From the NCBI GenBank assembly GCA_026874595.1, contig CM049316.1:70357676-70421675 (forward strand): 64,000 nucleotides of DNA, written 5' to 3'. How positions within the stretch are numbered: position 1 is the stretch's first letter; each line of letters opens with the position of its first letter. The translations under genes and the position numbers were made by a program. Source of the stretch: Sipunculus nudus. Taxonomy: Eukaryota > Annelida > Sipuncula > Golfingiida > Sipunculidae. The notes under the pieces are model-generated. The model saw only the letters and a list, made by a program, of their open reading frames with translations. It ran no database searches and was not told the DNA's origin. Shown in pieces: positions 47,761-60,500 of the stretch.

Positions 47761-50226
47761 ATCAAAGTAAGGGCCCGAACATTTTCTCGTTTACACTCTT
47801 AATGATGTATATCCATACTTGTGGAGAAGAAAACTATCCATATATCCTTTAACACTGTAAAAGTATTAATCTTTCTGTGATTTTTATGTTTTATTTTGTA
47901 TAGCCGACGTGATTTGGGTTTTACTTATTTTTTCTGTAGTTGTTACAGATATGCTGTAATAAATAAGGTACATTTTGGAAGGTCTATTAACAGTTTTGAA
48001 GGTTTTTTAGCAGTTTTGTTGTAATACTCCCGCTCCTAATCAAGCCACAAATTGGTGAGCCCGATATAATCGGACTCAATATTATTAGATCAACTCATAT
48101 ATTCCATATACAACAGGATCTCATATTATTGGGTCCGGTTAAATCAGGCTACAGATTGATCTAGCTCCCTTTTAACTGCATGTGTGCGGCGTATAGGATC
48201 CTAAATATACCGCTGCATAATTAGGTTAAGAAAACGCTTGAATCGCATAAAAAATCGTTAAAAAATAGATATTGTGTTTTTGACAGAGAAATCTATGTAA
48301 TCTTTCTAAAAAACTAAATTATTTGTATGAAAAGGACAGTTAGCCTGTATAAGTGTATATGAATAAAAACATTACGAGTATAACTGCAACAACGCCATTT
48401 GAAAATGTCTCCCGATCAGACTCCGAATCAGACTCCCAGATCTGAGTGGCCATTCCCAGAGTGCTGTGCCGCTGGCAGTTGATACATTGTAACAAGTTTA
48501 CCCTAGAGGCTGCCGTCTCGATGTTGCTGGTGGGAACTCGGAGCAGATGCTTTTGCCGCTTATCGCCACTGGTCATTCCTTATCACTGCTTAAAAAGACA
48601 ATATATTTATAATCGATATATAAAGTGAAAATCCCTGCATGTATTTAACATATAGGCTTTTGAGGAATATGACACTTTTAGCCGAGATATCATAATTTTT
48701 ATCATTAAATGGATTGTCTTTAGTTTTCTTAAAGGATCTTTCAGAGCTCTCGTACAGCGTAGCGTAATTAGACAGCACGTGAGCTAGCTAGGGCTAGCGC
48801 TCGCTCCGTCTCAGTGAATGATAGCCTATGATTTACCAAAAGTCTCTCCCGGTAAGCTATGAATGTGTTGCCAGGACAGAAAAAGGGGCCGGGGGAGTTA
48901 TGATGCTAACCATAACAAACCAAGTGTGATCCTTAATTGGAAACTGTCCTACAAGTAACTTGCTCCAGAGCTAGCTGTCATTCAAGTGGATTTGGACGTA
49001 CAATTAGAACAAAGGAAACACACGCAGCGGGTGGGAATACATATATGTACATATAAGCATACATACATACATACATACATATGTATGTATACATACATAC
49101 AAACATAAAAGTTGACCGTCACAAGTCACTAGACGTTTCGTCGGTGCGGGCCGCCATATATGAAAGTTCAAATAAAAGTAGAGTAAAGACAAACGTAGAG
49201 GTATCACTATAAGCTTTCCGGCAGAGTATTTTTTTCGGTTTGCTTATTTGCCTTTTGCCCAATGAAAATCATGAACATCGTTCAACGGTGGCAGGACGTG
49301 TATATTAAATGGTGTTCGTGGCGTTGCTGGTCCGGTTTGGTTTCGCTCGGCCCTCAAGACGACAAAAAATGGTTACAATCCGAATAAAATTAAATTCTAA
49401 ATATAAAACAAAAATTAAAAACCTGATTATAACAGTAATGTCATTCTTATCGCGTGATTACCTTCAACCTTATTCAATAGACAGTGTTAGTAAATAGGCC
49501 AGTCCAATAGAATGAAAATAACGTCCATTGTGATGCAGGCACAAGTAATCCGATCATTGTCCCAAACAACGGTTGAATATGAACATCTATACTTAAGTAT
49601 CAAATTCGATCAATATGTTAAAATGTTGATTTTCTTTCTCTGCTCTGCTGGTGTTTTGACTATGCACTTTAAAAGGTTAATATCCAGACACAGTATTTGA
49701 GATTTTTTATGGATGAAAGCAAAAGCGAAAGACGAACGAGAGCGAAAATGAAAATAAAAAAGAGATATTAAAATACATGTTTCGTATTCTCCTTATTAAC
49801 ACTGATATCGTGTCTTCCGCTTTCCTGAAATCTTGGGCAGAGGGATATTTGTTATTGTCACCCTTTTTTATAAAAAGGGGGATTTTTTTTTATTAATCTG
49901 ATAGTAATAATGATTCCTGTATTATGCACGTTTGTTGTTTAATATATTTATATTTGTGCTTTACTTTTTTAATTTCATACGTGATGATGTGTATAGGGCA
50001 TTAAAATGATTTAAATAAATGTATAATATTTAATTTTACATGAAATTAATTTAATGATTTAATTTATATAATAAAATGAACAAAGGTCATTTGAAGATGA
50101 GCAAGAGGAACATTTAAGATTAACTCCTAGAAGGTCTTCATTTTGACAGAATAAATACTTACCAGTAATTACATATGGAGTGTAAGAAATCGTCAAAAAT
50201 TCAAAATTTCTCTGAGCACCAAAGAA
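47761..50226. other. Unassigned AT-rich DNA with CATA/TATG repeat
   Basis: A palindromic tetranucleotide repeat, (CATA)n followed by (TATG)n and (CATA)n, lies at about 49055-49107. No gene recognised. Confidence 0.5.
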
Positions 50227-50669
50227 TTAAAGGGGTCCATTCACCCACCTATTGAAAAAGAATTTATGTGATTGCTGGCTTCCTCTGTATATATCTCAAT
50301 GATCTAAGGGTAATAATGGTAATGAAAAGGTCTTTTAACGCCTCCGTGAAGGATGTATGGACTTGTTAATCAACATCGCGTTTGTAAACACAGCTTTGTT
50401 GACAAAAGAGAAAACATGTAACCTAAGGTGGTACGTTGCATATATGCAGAGGTGGAAAAGTCACTTTTTGCAAAACGCCATTTGCAAAGTTCTGACCCTT
50501 GATGAATTTGTTTTAATGAATTTGGCCCCACATATCATTAACAAGTTGATATGAACAAATAAAGCAGCCTGTGCGTAGTGATATCCACGTTTTCTGGCCT
50601 ATTTTAATGAAAGCTCTAAGGGATTATCTTAAGTTAATAAAGTTCAGATAGTTGATTGGGCCCCTTTAA
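50227..50669 (-). mobile_element. TTAA-flanked MITE, copy 4 (intact, inverted)
   Basis: TTAA duplications lie at 50227-50230 and 50666-50669. The body runs from AGGGGTCCATTCACCCACCT to the inverse AGTTGATTGGGCCCCT. Relative to copy 3 it is in the opposite orientation (CTCCGTGAAGGATGTATGGA at 50342-50361). Intact ends and duplications make this and copy 3 the youngest members. It lies ~0.7 kb upstream of the esterase exon, so it could sit in that gene's upstream region or 5' intron. Confidence 0.84.
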
Positions 50670-51383
50670 AACTACTGTATTGTCCGTGGATTGACCACAC
50701 GTTTGTGGTCATACCAGTCAAATCAGGAAGTTGGTGTTCATGTTAATCCTCCATGTCATCCCGTGTCTGGTGAATTTATTATACCGCCTGAATGCGTTAT
50801 TGACAGTCAGTGCGGGAAAAAAATGCATGGACCTATATGGTGTCACAACATTTCGACAGGGGCTGTCAACATGTATATCGCCAAGGGATATGACTCCTAT
50901 GTATAATTCAATAGCATGCGCTGACAGATAAGTCAAATAGTCTCACTTTCACCGTCTATCAGAAAACAGTGGTTTACGGAATCCAATTTACCTCTCATCA
51001 TCTCTAAATAAGAAAAGTCAGCGGAATCATCCACTAGCATTCGGGACGCTTTGATTCCATCCGGTGAACATCCTGGCACGCTCGCCAAACTATTGCTCTC
51101 TCGGATTTCTCCGATTCCCGTTCCATGTTATATTTGAATGCATCCCTGATTTCAATATTGGTGCGCTTTGTTCAACGGACAGGCAAATAACAATAACCTA
51201 TTCTCTTGCAAAACGATACTTGCTAACTTTTTCAAAGCTTTCCACCGAATTTAAATTAGATTAATCTCATAACTGATTTTTTTTACATTATCAGTTTCAA
51301 AATAATTTTTATTTAGTATTAATATATATAATTTTTTACTTCTATAACTATAAATCACCTTATCATCTATTTTATTCTTTCAG
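50670..51383. other. Region upstream of the esterase exon
   Basis: It ends in TTTATTCTTTCAG (51371-51383), a good splice acceptor just upstream of the start codon. That suggests a separate 5' untranslated exon further upstream. No promoter motif was identified. Two overlapping short frames at 50691-50931 have no recognisable similarity. Confidence 0.5.
51371..51383 (+). other. Splice acceptor of the esterase first coding exon
   Basis: TTTATTCTTTCAG, a pyrimidine tract plus CAG, 21 nt before the ATG. Confidence 0.6.
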
Positions 51384-51404
51384 GTTTAAGAAAAGGGAAG
51401 AAAT

Positions 51405-51898
51405 ATGAAAGAACGCAGAAGCTCCTTTATTAGCCAGATTCCCTCGGGGCATATTTTATTTCTACTATGCCTACATTGGTGTGCGCAAAGTGTGTACGGA
51501 ACTGGATGCCAGATTAAAAGGCAGATTCGACCAGGGGATACGGTCAACTCACTGGGAGAACAATTTTCCCATCGAGGAATGAAACGGTTGTACCGCATTC
51601 ATATACCAAAGAAATATAACCCGCTGGCCGACCCACCGTCGCCGCTTGTGTTGTTTCTACACGGAAACGCAGGGAGTGCGCGCAAAGCCGCAAGAAATTC
51701 TGGCTTCTTGGATAAAAGCGAAGCTGAGGGATTTATGCTTGTGTTTCCTGAGGGCATTCACAATTATGAGATTGCGTACTCCCCCGGTGCTTCGCGGATT
51801 TGTTCCTGGAACGCCGGGACTTGCTGCTCCACGGCTCATAAAGAACAAGTGAACGACGTGGCGTATATTGAAGAAGTCATTTCTGACGTCCAAAGAAG
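51405..51898 (+). CDS. Secreted LpqC/PHB-depolymerase-like esterase, first coding exon (partial)
   Basis: The exon encodes the N-terminal ~164 residues of an alpha/beta-hydrolase of the polyhydroxybutyrate depolymerase/LpqC/feruloyl-esterase group (Esterase_phd type). Residues ~17-31 form a hydrophobic signal peptide (HILFLLCLHWCAQSVYG), so secretion is expected. Family landmarks follow in order: RLYRIHIPKKY (~62-72), the oxyanion-hole strand PLVLFLHGNAGSA (~80-92), EGFMLVFPEG (~108-117), SWNAGTCCSTA (~133-143) with the paired cysteines, and VNDVAYIEEVISDVQ (~148-162). The nucleophile GxSxG and the His/Asp of the triad lie downstream and are not in this exon. The exon ends at AAG|GTAACA, a phase-2 donor. 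An acceptor at 51383 places the ATG 21 nt into the exon. Likely substrate is a polyester or aryl ester (inference). No later exon was found up to 64000. Confidence 0.8.
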
Positions 51899-52349
51899 GT
51901 AACACAATTTATGTATTGTGCACTTGTATGTTTAAGGTATTTAGAAAAAAAAATTAGCTTTTGTGGGGCTTATCTTTTTTAATTTAAATTTACAAAGAAT
52001 ATGCATCATTAGAAGTAGGAGTCAAGATGCACTAACTGAACTTAATTTTTATATGAGGTTACATAATAACGCCCTAAATCGATATGGTCAACCAACGGAG
52101 GTGACAGCATATTTAGCTCTTGTTTAAAACCTTGGGCTTAACAGACATTGAAAGTGTTGCCGAGGGGATAATGATATTAAAAACGTAATTACCCCTCTGC
52201 CAGATCCTTCTCTCTCTCTCTCTCTCTCTTTTTCTCTCTCGACAATTTTCGTTATGTAGGAAAGTTTCAAAGTCAAATTTTGAGCTAATATTAATTAATT
52301 AAATGGCTAGGTTGCGCCGATAAGTTTGATTGGCAGAGCGCTGTGCCCA
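51899..52349 (+). other. Start of the esterase intron
   Basis: Begins GTAACA. Contains a (CT)n run at about 52206-52240 and otherwise AT-rich DNA before the minisatellite. Confidence 0.55.
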
Positions 52350-54475
52350 TGATCCATGACAGGTTAATAGCGAGCCTAGTGCTAACACTAACCAAAAGAT
52401 GTTAGTAGCGAGCCTAGTTCTGACACTAACCATAACAGGTTAGTCGCGATTCTAGAGCTGACATTAACCATAACAGGTTAGTAGCGAGCCTAGGGCTGAC
52501 ACTAACCATAACAGGTAAGTAGCGAGCCTAGTGCTGACACTAACCATAACAGGGTGGTACCGAACCTAGTGCTGACTCAACCATAACAGGTTAGCAGCGA
52601 GCCTAGTGCTGACACAAGTCATAACAGGTTAGCAGCGAGCCTAGTGCTGACACAAGTCATAACAGGTTAGCAGCGAGCCTAGTGCTGACACAAGTCATAA
52701 CAGGTTAGCAGCGAGCCTAGTGCTGACACAAGTCATAACAGGTTAGCAGCGAGCCTAGTGCTGACACAAGTCATAACAGGTTAGCAGCGAGCCTAGTGCT
52801 GACACAAGTCATAACAGGTTAGCAGCGAGCCTAGTGCTGACACAAGTCATAACAGGTTAGCAGCGAGCCTAGTGCTGACACTAATCATAACAGATTAGCA
52901 GCGAGCCTAGTTCTAACACGGTCGATAACAGTCAAGTAGCGAGCACATGACAATTCATTGCCGAACCTAGTGCCAAAACGGCCATAACATGAGAGGTTAG
53001 GGGCGCGCCCAGTCTTAACTCGACCCATGTTAGGTTAGTGGCGAGCCTCGTGCTAACTCGGCCTATGCTAGGTTACTGGCAAGCCCAATTCTAACACAAG
53101 TGCTAATGCTAAACGGTCACAACAGGATAGTGGCAAGCCTAGTTACTAGCTTTGTGCTAACCTAGCCCGTGTCAGGTTAGTGGCGAGCCTAGTGCTAATT
53201 CGGTCTAAGTCAGATTAGCGGTAAGCCTAGTGCTAACTTGACCTATGTCAGGTTAGTGGCCAGCCTAGTGTTAACTCGATCTATGTCTGGTTAGCGGCGA
53301 GCCTAGTGCTAACTTCGCCTATGTCAGGTTAGTAGCGAGCCTAGTGTTAACTCGGTCTATGTCAGGTTAGCGGGGAGCCTAGTGCCAACTTGACCTATAT
53401 CAGGTTAGCGGCGAGCCTAGTGCTAACTTTGCCTGTGTCAGGGTAGTGGCGAGCCTAGTGTTAACTCGCTGTATGTCAGGTTACCGGCGAGCCTAGTGCT
53501 AACTTGACCTATGTCAGGTTAGTAGCGAGCCTAGTGTTAACTCGGTCTATGTCAGGTTACCGGCGAGCCTAGTGCTAACTTGACCTATGTCAGGTTAGTT
53601 GCGAGCCTAGTGTTAACTCGGTCTTTGTCAGGTTAGAGGCGAGTCCAGTACTAACTTGACCTATGTCAGGTTAGGGACGAGCCTAGTGTTAACTCGATGT
53701 ATGTTAGGTTACCGGCGAGCCTCGTGCTAACTTGGCTTATGTCAGGTTAGGGGCAAGCCTAGTGTTAACTCGGTCTATGTCAGGTTAGCATCGAGCCTAG
53801 TGTTAACTCGTCTTTGTCAGGTTAGTGGAGAGCCAAGTGTTAACTCGCTGTATGTCAGGTTACCGGCGAGCCTAGTGTTAACTTGGCCTATGTCAGGTTA
53901 GTGGAGAGCCTAGTGTTAACTTGGTCTATGTCAGGTTACCGGCGAACCTAGTGCTAATTTGGCCTATGTCAGGTTGGTGGCGAGCCTAGTGCTAACACTA
54001 TTGCTGTTGCTAAAACGACCATAATATGATAGTGGCGATCCTAGTCACTAGCCTAGTGCTAACACTAGTGGTATTGCTAAAACGACCATAATATGATAGT
54101 TGCGAGCCTAGTGCTAACCCAGTCTATGCCAACTTAGGAGCGAGCCTAGTGCTAACTCGGCCTAATTCGGGTTAGGTGTTAACAGTACCCATGACAGAGG
54201 AGAGGCGAGCCCAGTGCTAACTCAGCTATTGCCCGGTCATTAGCTAGCCTAGTGTTACCACTTCTCCTAACAGTGGCGAGCTTATTGCTTACGCGGCCCG
54301 TGACACGTGTTAGTGGCGAGCCTTGTGCTAACATCAATCAAGACATGTTAGTAGTAGCGAGCCAGATATCATCATCACCACAGGTCAGTAAGAAGCCCAG
54401 TGTTAACCGCCACGTTTACAAGTCAGTTACGAGTCTAGCCAGTGCAAACATGAACCATGACACGTAAGCGGTGAG
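52350..54475 (+). repeat. 38-bp minisatellite, about 55 units
   Basis: Every unit is built on GGTTAGyrGCGAGCCTAGTG followed by a variable half (GCTGACAC.AGTCATAACA early; GCTAACTYGrCCTATGTCA later). Seven consecutive units at 52614-52879 are essentially identical, showing recent homogenisation. From about 53170 to 53960, units alternate GTGCTAAC and GTGTTAAC types, giving a 76-bp higher-order period. The edges are degenerate. The array lies in the presumed first coding intron of the esterase gene. The unit has no coding capacity; any apparent frame through it is accidental. Confidence 0.95.
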
Positions 54476-57189
54476 TTTATTACTCTCATTTCGAAGAAAA
54501 TTTTGTTTCGAGTTTTTTTTTCCAATTCAAGTTTATCATCAGAATTTCTTAATGTAGGATATACACTCCTAATTCAAAACACCGGACTAAGCTGGAATGA
54601 ACCAAACACAAAATATACCGAGTGGCCTTAAGAGAGAAAGAGAAACAAAACTGTGTAACTTGTTACCTAATCGGCACAGGGAGAACACTTTGACGTCATC
54701 TCGAATGCAGCTTCCGCTGGTGCAAAACAAGGATGTCAATTTCTTCATTTTCCTCGGCTGCACAAGGCAGCTGGGTTTCATTTTGGTTCTATGACCAAAA
54801 AGAAAATCTTATTTATTATTTTCCAAATATAAACAATGGCGCCACCGATAGTTTAACTATTGTATTTTTTAACTTAGATTCTGGTTAGTTGCAGTTTTAT
54901 ACACACAGCAAAGATTAAAAAAATTATGACACTATGTACTGTGCAGATTCAATTAGTTATAATGTAAGTAAAAATCAAGCTCATAATGCAGGAAACAAAC
55001 ATGTTGTGTTTTCTCCAAAGAACTCTCAATTTTTCCTCTGTTGTTGAAGATAGTTCCCAAAGAACACAGAATTTATACCGTGAGCTACACTCCTAACTGT
55101 GTGGTTTACACACTGCAGTCGGTCAATATCATTAAGCTTACGTTAAGCCTGATTCTTGGCATGTGCAAGAACCGGAGCAATAAGACCAACGAAAGTGGGC
55201 TGTCATGGGGTTAAACGTTGGGCTGGATGCAAAATGAAATACCACGACTCATTGGTCTGATTACGATTCTTTGCTCTGTGTAAGCCCTGGTGGTGAAACC
55301 CGGAAAATTTTGCTATTCATATCAGCCGTTATACCGAAGGGAGATGTATAACCTTTAGCAACTTGTGATCTTCAAAACATTGAAGAAATTTAAATTGCAT
55401 GCAGCTTAACCGAAGTACTAACGCTGATTGTAAACTGCATTCAATGTCCATCATTTTAAAATTAATGAAATCCCCTAATCTTATACCGGTCATAAAATAA
55501 ACACATAAGTTATCACTCTGGTTATAAACTTTATTTCGTTGCAAGTTTTATTACATGGAATACAGATATAAGGCAGAAGGATGGGTTGCTTAAAATGCAT
55601 GATATGCCAAGTAAAATCAAGATCCAATGTAGGGAAAGGGTCTTTATAATTCACAACGAAACGCGTTTACCCCCAAAACACACATACTCAAATACATTTT
55701 AAACACAAGCATGTTAATTTGGGAACACCCCTCAGACATTGAAAAGATGGGATAAAAACACACCACAGTTCTTTCTAAAAGCTTGGCTTTACGTAGCCTG
55801 ACATATAAACATGAAATAATTATCGCCATCGCACGACATATATTTCTTTTTCTTTTTTCACAAGGGGGGGGGGGTAGGGATCCCCGAAAGGCGCACCAAT
55901 TTATGAGTGAAATTCGATCGTGGGACATATGCCGCCTTTCCAATAATACTGCACAGTGCACATCCTGGTTGGGGACCGACCATGAAAATTCCCAACTGAA
56001 ATTTTAACTAACGATCTGTCCTGAGCTCTAAACCCCATTCCATCGATGCCGATGATAACAAAAAGCCGTTGATGGCACAGAAAGAAAGTTATTTTTTTTT
56101 CAAAGGATCCCTTGAGAGAAACATAAAATATTGTCTTTTTATTTCACGATTTGCACGGCTTAAAGATTATGAAAAAGATGTAGAATATTTTTATTTATAT
56201 ATATACTTAACATGGAATATAGCCTGTTTTAATTAAAGGGTTTTATGTGACCGAGAGCGAAAATGGTCCTCAATACCATCGTGAATAATGATACGTCATT
56301 TATCTAGCCCAATTTTATCGGCAGGCCTAATTTATCTGTCAAAGAGACTTAATTTGTTGATCCGAAACCATATATTTAATTCCTGTAATTAAAAAAAAAA
56401 TTAGAAGTTTATTCCAAAAGTTTGAACAAATCAGCATCACTGACTATATCTATTGGGTTACAAATCATGATAGCAGGAAGTATTTCTTGATATCATTGGT
56501 TAGTTTCGCATGTTTTTTTTAAATTAAGCTTTTACAAAATAGCTCTGTGCGCGACAACGTTAGATGAAATTATAATAGTTGTTAATCGGATTGATAGTTA
56601 ATAGTTTCTCTCTGAATTAGTAAGGAAATATGCCCGTAGATGGCAGTAAAGTGGCTCCAGTTAGGCGGTGGACTGGCCCAGTTCCGAGTCAGTGATGTCA
56701 ATCAATGTGTTTTTACCCATTTTACTGCACATTAAATTTAGAAACCACCTAGCAGGAAATTAAGGAGCACTTAGACATTAATGTCGCCCAACGTTCCTGT
56801 CATTAACTTCCCTTTAACCGGAAATGATTTACGAGACACTGAAACTTATATTGGCTATTTAGATTCATAATCATAATCAAAAACGGGCCGTAAAAATACC
56901 GATTAATTTAGGTCATACCTGAGGAACGATACATGTCACGGCTGACCACATGAATCATACATCAACTGATAAAGGACTGTTTATCAATTTTTATTTGTGT
57001 TCACTTTACTCCTACCCAATGGTGTTTATATAGGACCTCAGCTATGCAATAGTTTACATGCAATACATGAAGGTAGCGTCATCATTACACGTTTAATATT
57101 TAGTGATAAAATCATTGGCTCCTCATGCAAAAGTGTATGTTGTTTCTATACATATGCAAATTCTTTAAGGTTGAAATAAATTTGTAAGG
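54476..57189. other. Unassigned DNA
   Basis: No esterase exon or other gene recognised. G11 tract at 55864-55874. The block 56600-56870 is less AT-rich and contains AGATGGCAG and TGATGTCAATCAATG motifs, but nothing decisive. Confidence 0.45.
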
Positions 57190-57560
57190 AGGGACAGAGT
57201 ATTGTTCCAATTCTCTTCGTCTCTTACATTAACAAACACATTTTTGCAATAAGAAAAAACGCGCATTCTCATGGACTATAGCACACTGTGACGCGCCGAT
57301 TTGCAATGACACAGACAAACGTATTTTTGCACCTTCATAGACACGCATTTTGCACTAGCAAAACCCAGCATTTTTCAATGACAAAGACACCCTGTGAAAG
57401 ATAAAGATAAAAGTATTTTTGAACTTTCAAAGAAACGCATTTAGCACAAACTAAAACATACATTTTGGTCTTTGAAAGTCAAACATTTTCCAAAAACAAA
57501 AACGCATGCATTTTTCCTCTATAAGAGACGCGTTTTGAACAGATCACAATGCGTTACATT
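57190..57560. repeat. Degenerate ACGCATTTT-type repeat
   Basis: Variants of ACGCATTTTGCA, GTATTTTTGCA and ACATTTTGG recur irregularly together with AAAGACA or AAAGATAAA blocks. This suggests a decayed tandem repeat with no fixed period. Confidence 0.45.
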
Positions 57561-60500
57561 TATGTATATTTTGACAATTTTTAAGTAATTGGGGTAATTG
57601 TTAGTGTTATTCAACTGAAAATGTGATATACTTTAACAGGATTTTGCAAAGAGAGTAATGCCCTACATTTGTCACTAAAAGTCATTATTCAGATCTTAAA
57701 ACAAAATAAAATGGTAAAATTCCTTGTAAATTACCTTTAGCCTGAAAAAAAGGAAAAAGTTCCATCGTTTATCCCATTTCATAATTCCCCTATTATATTC
57801 TGTGACCGTCTTCAAAGAAATATTTTGGTAAAATTTATTAGAAATTTATTAGAAGTCTTCTTCTCGCCTCATAGACAATAACTACTAAACTAATATTAAA
57901 TTTATAGCGTTGATACGAACTTTGCTGTTCTAGAAAGTTTGCAGTTTCTCATCATCGATCAAACAGATTTGTCATTGACACAGAAAGAGAAATCAGAAAT
58001 GTTCGTGTCACCACATATCCGCGAGATTCCCCAAGATGTAATCTGTCCCTGTTGTCTTTACAAAGCAATCCAACTCCTCTTAAAAGACCATCAGCTCCAA
58101 AAATAAACTTTTGTTGGTAATAGAAACAAATCATTCACCTATAAGTAAAAACCAGTCGCTTTATTCGGGAAAGGTAAAATACTTCCAAATCTGCCAGTCG
58201 GTAAAAGCTAGCCGTAAATCATTTGTTCAAGTTTACCGTAAAGATAGAAGCGTGGCCCTGTGAAATAGTTTCTTATCACAGAATGTTTGAGTGTGATGGA
58301 TGGGTTACTGCGGGCTGAACTTGGAGCTTTGGTAAATGTGATCTATTGCTGAGCTGGCGGTCTGTTTAGAATTTGAGAACAGTTACTGATGATGGTAGTG
58401 TTGTCCAAAACTTTAAACTAGTGGAAATCTTACAAGAAATGTTTTTATTAGGACAGAACCTCAGTTAACCGTAAACGGGGTGCAGAAGTATGGACGTATA
58501 AATATTTATTATACACATATAACGTATGAGCGCGGACTAGTATTGTTTGCTCTCCATGTGTATGTGCGTGTATTTTAAAAAAATCATCTCAAGTGCGGGG
58601 ATTAATGCCCCAGCTGAATGTAAAGTGTCACATAATCATGCTTTTACTAAAACTGTTTACATTTAACAAATATTTTTCACATTTCTATATACCTGACCAA
58701 AATAAAGACCAAAAGAATAATGCAAAAATTCTCATTTCTCAGCTTGAAAATTAATAATAAACTAGATGCAGCCGTGGAAAATGTACGGTTCTATATGATA
58801 AATACTTCTGTAATGAGCTTGTAAGGACTGAATGTCGCATATTTTTATCCTGTGCTTTTCGCAGGGACTGTTGATCATGATTTAAAGATCACATGGACTA
58901 GGATTCTCCAGGAAACCCCCCTCCCTTAAAATGTCAGCAAAAATATCAAATTATGCTATTCAAGAAATCAAATAAAGTAGTAGACATGTATACAGTATGT
59001 GAATTTTGAGGGGTTTTCTTGTCCGATAAACAAACATGGGCATGACATCATCATTGCCCGGAGTAATGGGGATTGTATATAAAAGCCATATATACTGTGA
59101 AAACAATTTGAAGCAATACTGTGACTATACATTGAAAAGTGAAACTTTATGAAAAATAATTTGTATAAACTAAATCTCAAAAGACATCACGAAAAACGCT
59201 GCTTTTAGTTATCAATAGATGTAAGTCTTGGGTATGATAAAAACACATACAAAATTCATTAAAGGCTCTTGCACACGAAAATGCTACTTAAAGCTGATTA
59301 AGTGGCAACACAGGCTCAGGCAAATAGATTTCTTCAATATTATCAAATGCTTGTCCTGGGTTTTGTTGATTGTCCTCTGGCTGATCGGAAACTGATGATG
59401 CTCCCAGGAAAACGACAGGTTTACCTCTTTCGGTGTAACTACGTGGCAAAAAAAAATAACTTCAGCCATGGTTCGTTGCTTTATCGTGAGTAAAACAAAT
59501 GCAAAAAGGTATACCCGGATTTTTATAGAAAATTTGCAAAGGGTTAACGCCAAACCCGTTTGAACAATCCATTAAATTTTGCAGGTTATCAGATTCAACA
59601 TAATATATTTTTCACTTGTGCCATATGACAAAAGAAGAATTCCATTGTCCCCACGTAGGAGCCACCCATTCGTATGCATTCGTTCTTCCACTCGCTAGGC
59701 GAAAAAGGGTCACTGAAGCGTGACAATGTTTTCATGAAAAGTGTACACTTGAACACATGAGTGATAAGTGTTTTAGGCTCCGACTGCGGAATTTAGTTTT
59801 GTAGTAGATTCCCATTCAGTTTAAAGATCTACTTGTAATATAGTTTGATGTTTCAAAGTCCCTGGAGCTAGCGGATCCTGAAGTAATATATGTGCATCCT
59901 CTAAGTTTAAGTTGTAGAGCTTTGAACAAATGGTTTTTCAAACCACCCTTAAATTGAAACCATTGTCTTAAAGGAAAGATATTTATGTTTTGAACGAAAA
60001 AGCTTTAATTCCTGTGCAGGGAAGTGCAGGGAAGTATTGGGATCAATTGGGATATGAGTTGACCTGTGACCACGAATTGCCTCCTTAAAAAAGAAAACGT
60101 GACAGGCATGAAGGACTTAAAGCAAAAAAGAAACAGGGGCACATAAGGGGGGGGGATATTTTTATGTGATATGGGCATTATAAAGTATGTACCTTAATGA
60201 CATTATCCCGCAAAATAAAACTTGTCCTAGAAAGAGCGCACCGCCGATACGTTTGCCGAATTTCGAAGGCTCAAATCAGAACGGAAGCAGGTAAACCATT
60301 GTCTAGAAAAAAACAGCTGCGTATTTATTATAAGGATGACTAATATCGAAGGCTTCATGTCATATATTTCTTCTTTCTAGTGGATGTACAAATAGGAAAG
60401 CCTTTCGATATTATCATTGGGATTGTATCCAATGATAAGGGTGTAAATATAAGACTTTCGCTCCAGAGAAAGTGCGAACTCCAGTCGCTTGGTACAAGTA

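Noticed and set aside
50691-50931. Cys-containing small secreted peptide upstream of the esterase
   Set aside because: Two frames on one strand and one on the other are open over the same bases, and there is no signal peptide or cysteine framework I recognise.
52350-54475. Centromeric or telomeric satellite, or CRISPR-like array
   Set aside because: The units are head-to-tail without unique spacers, the array is only ~2 kb long, and the GGTTAG core is part of a longer 38-bp unit rather than a telomere hexamer.
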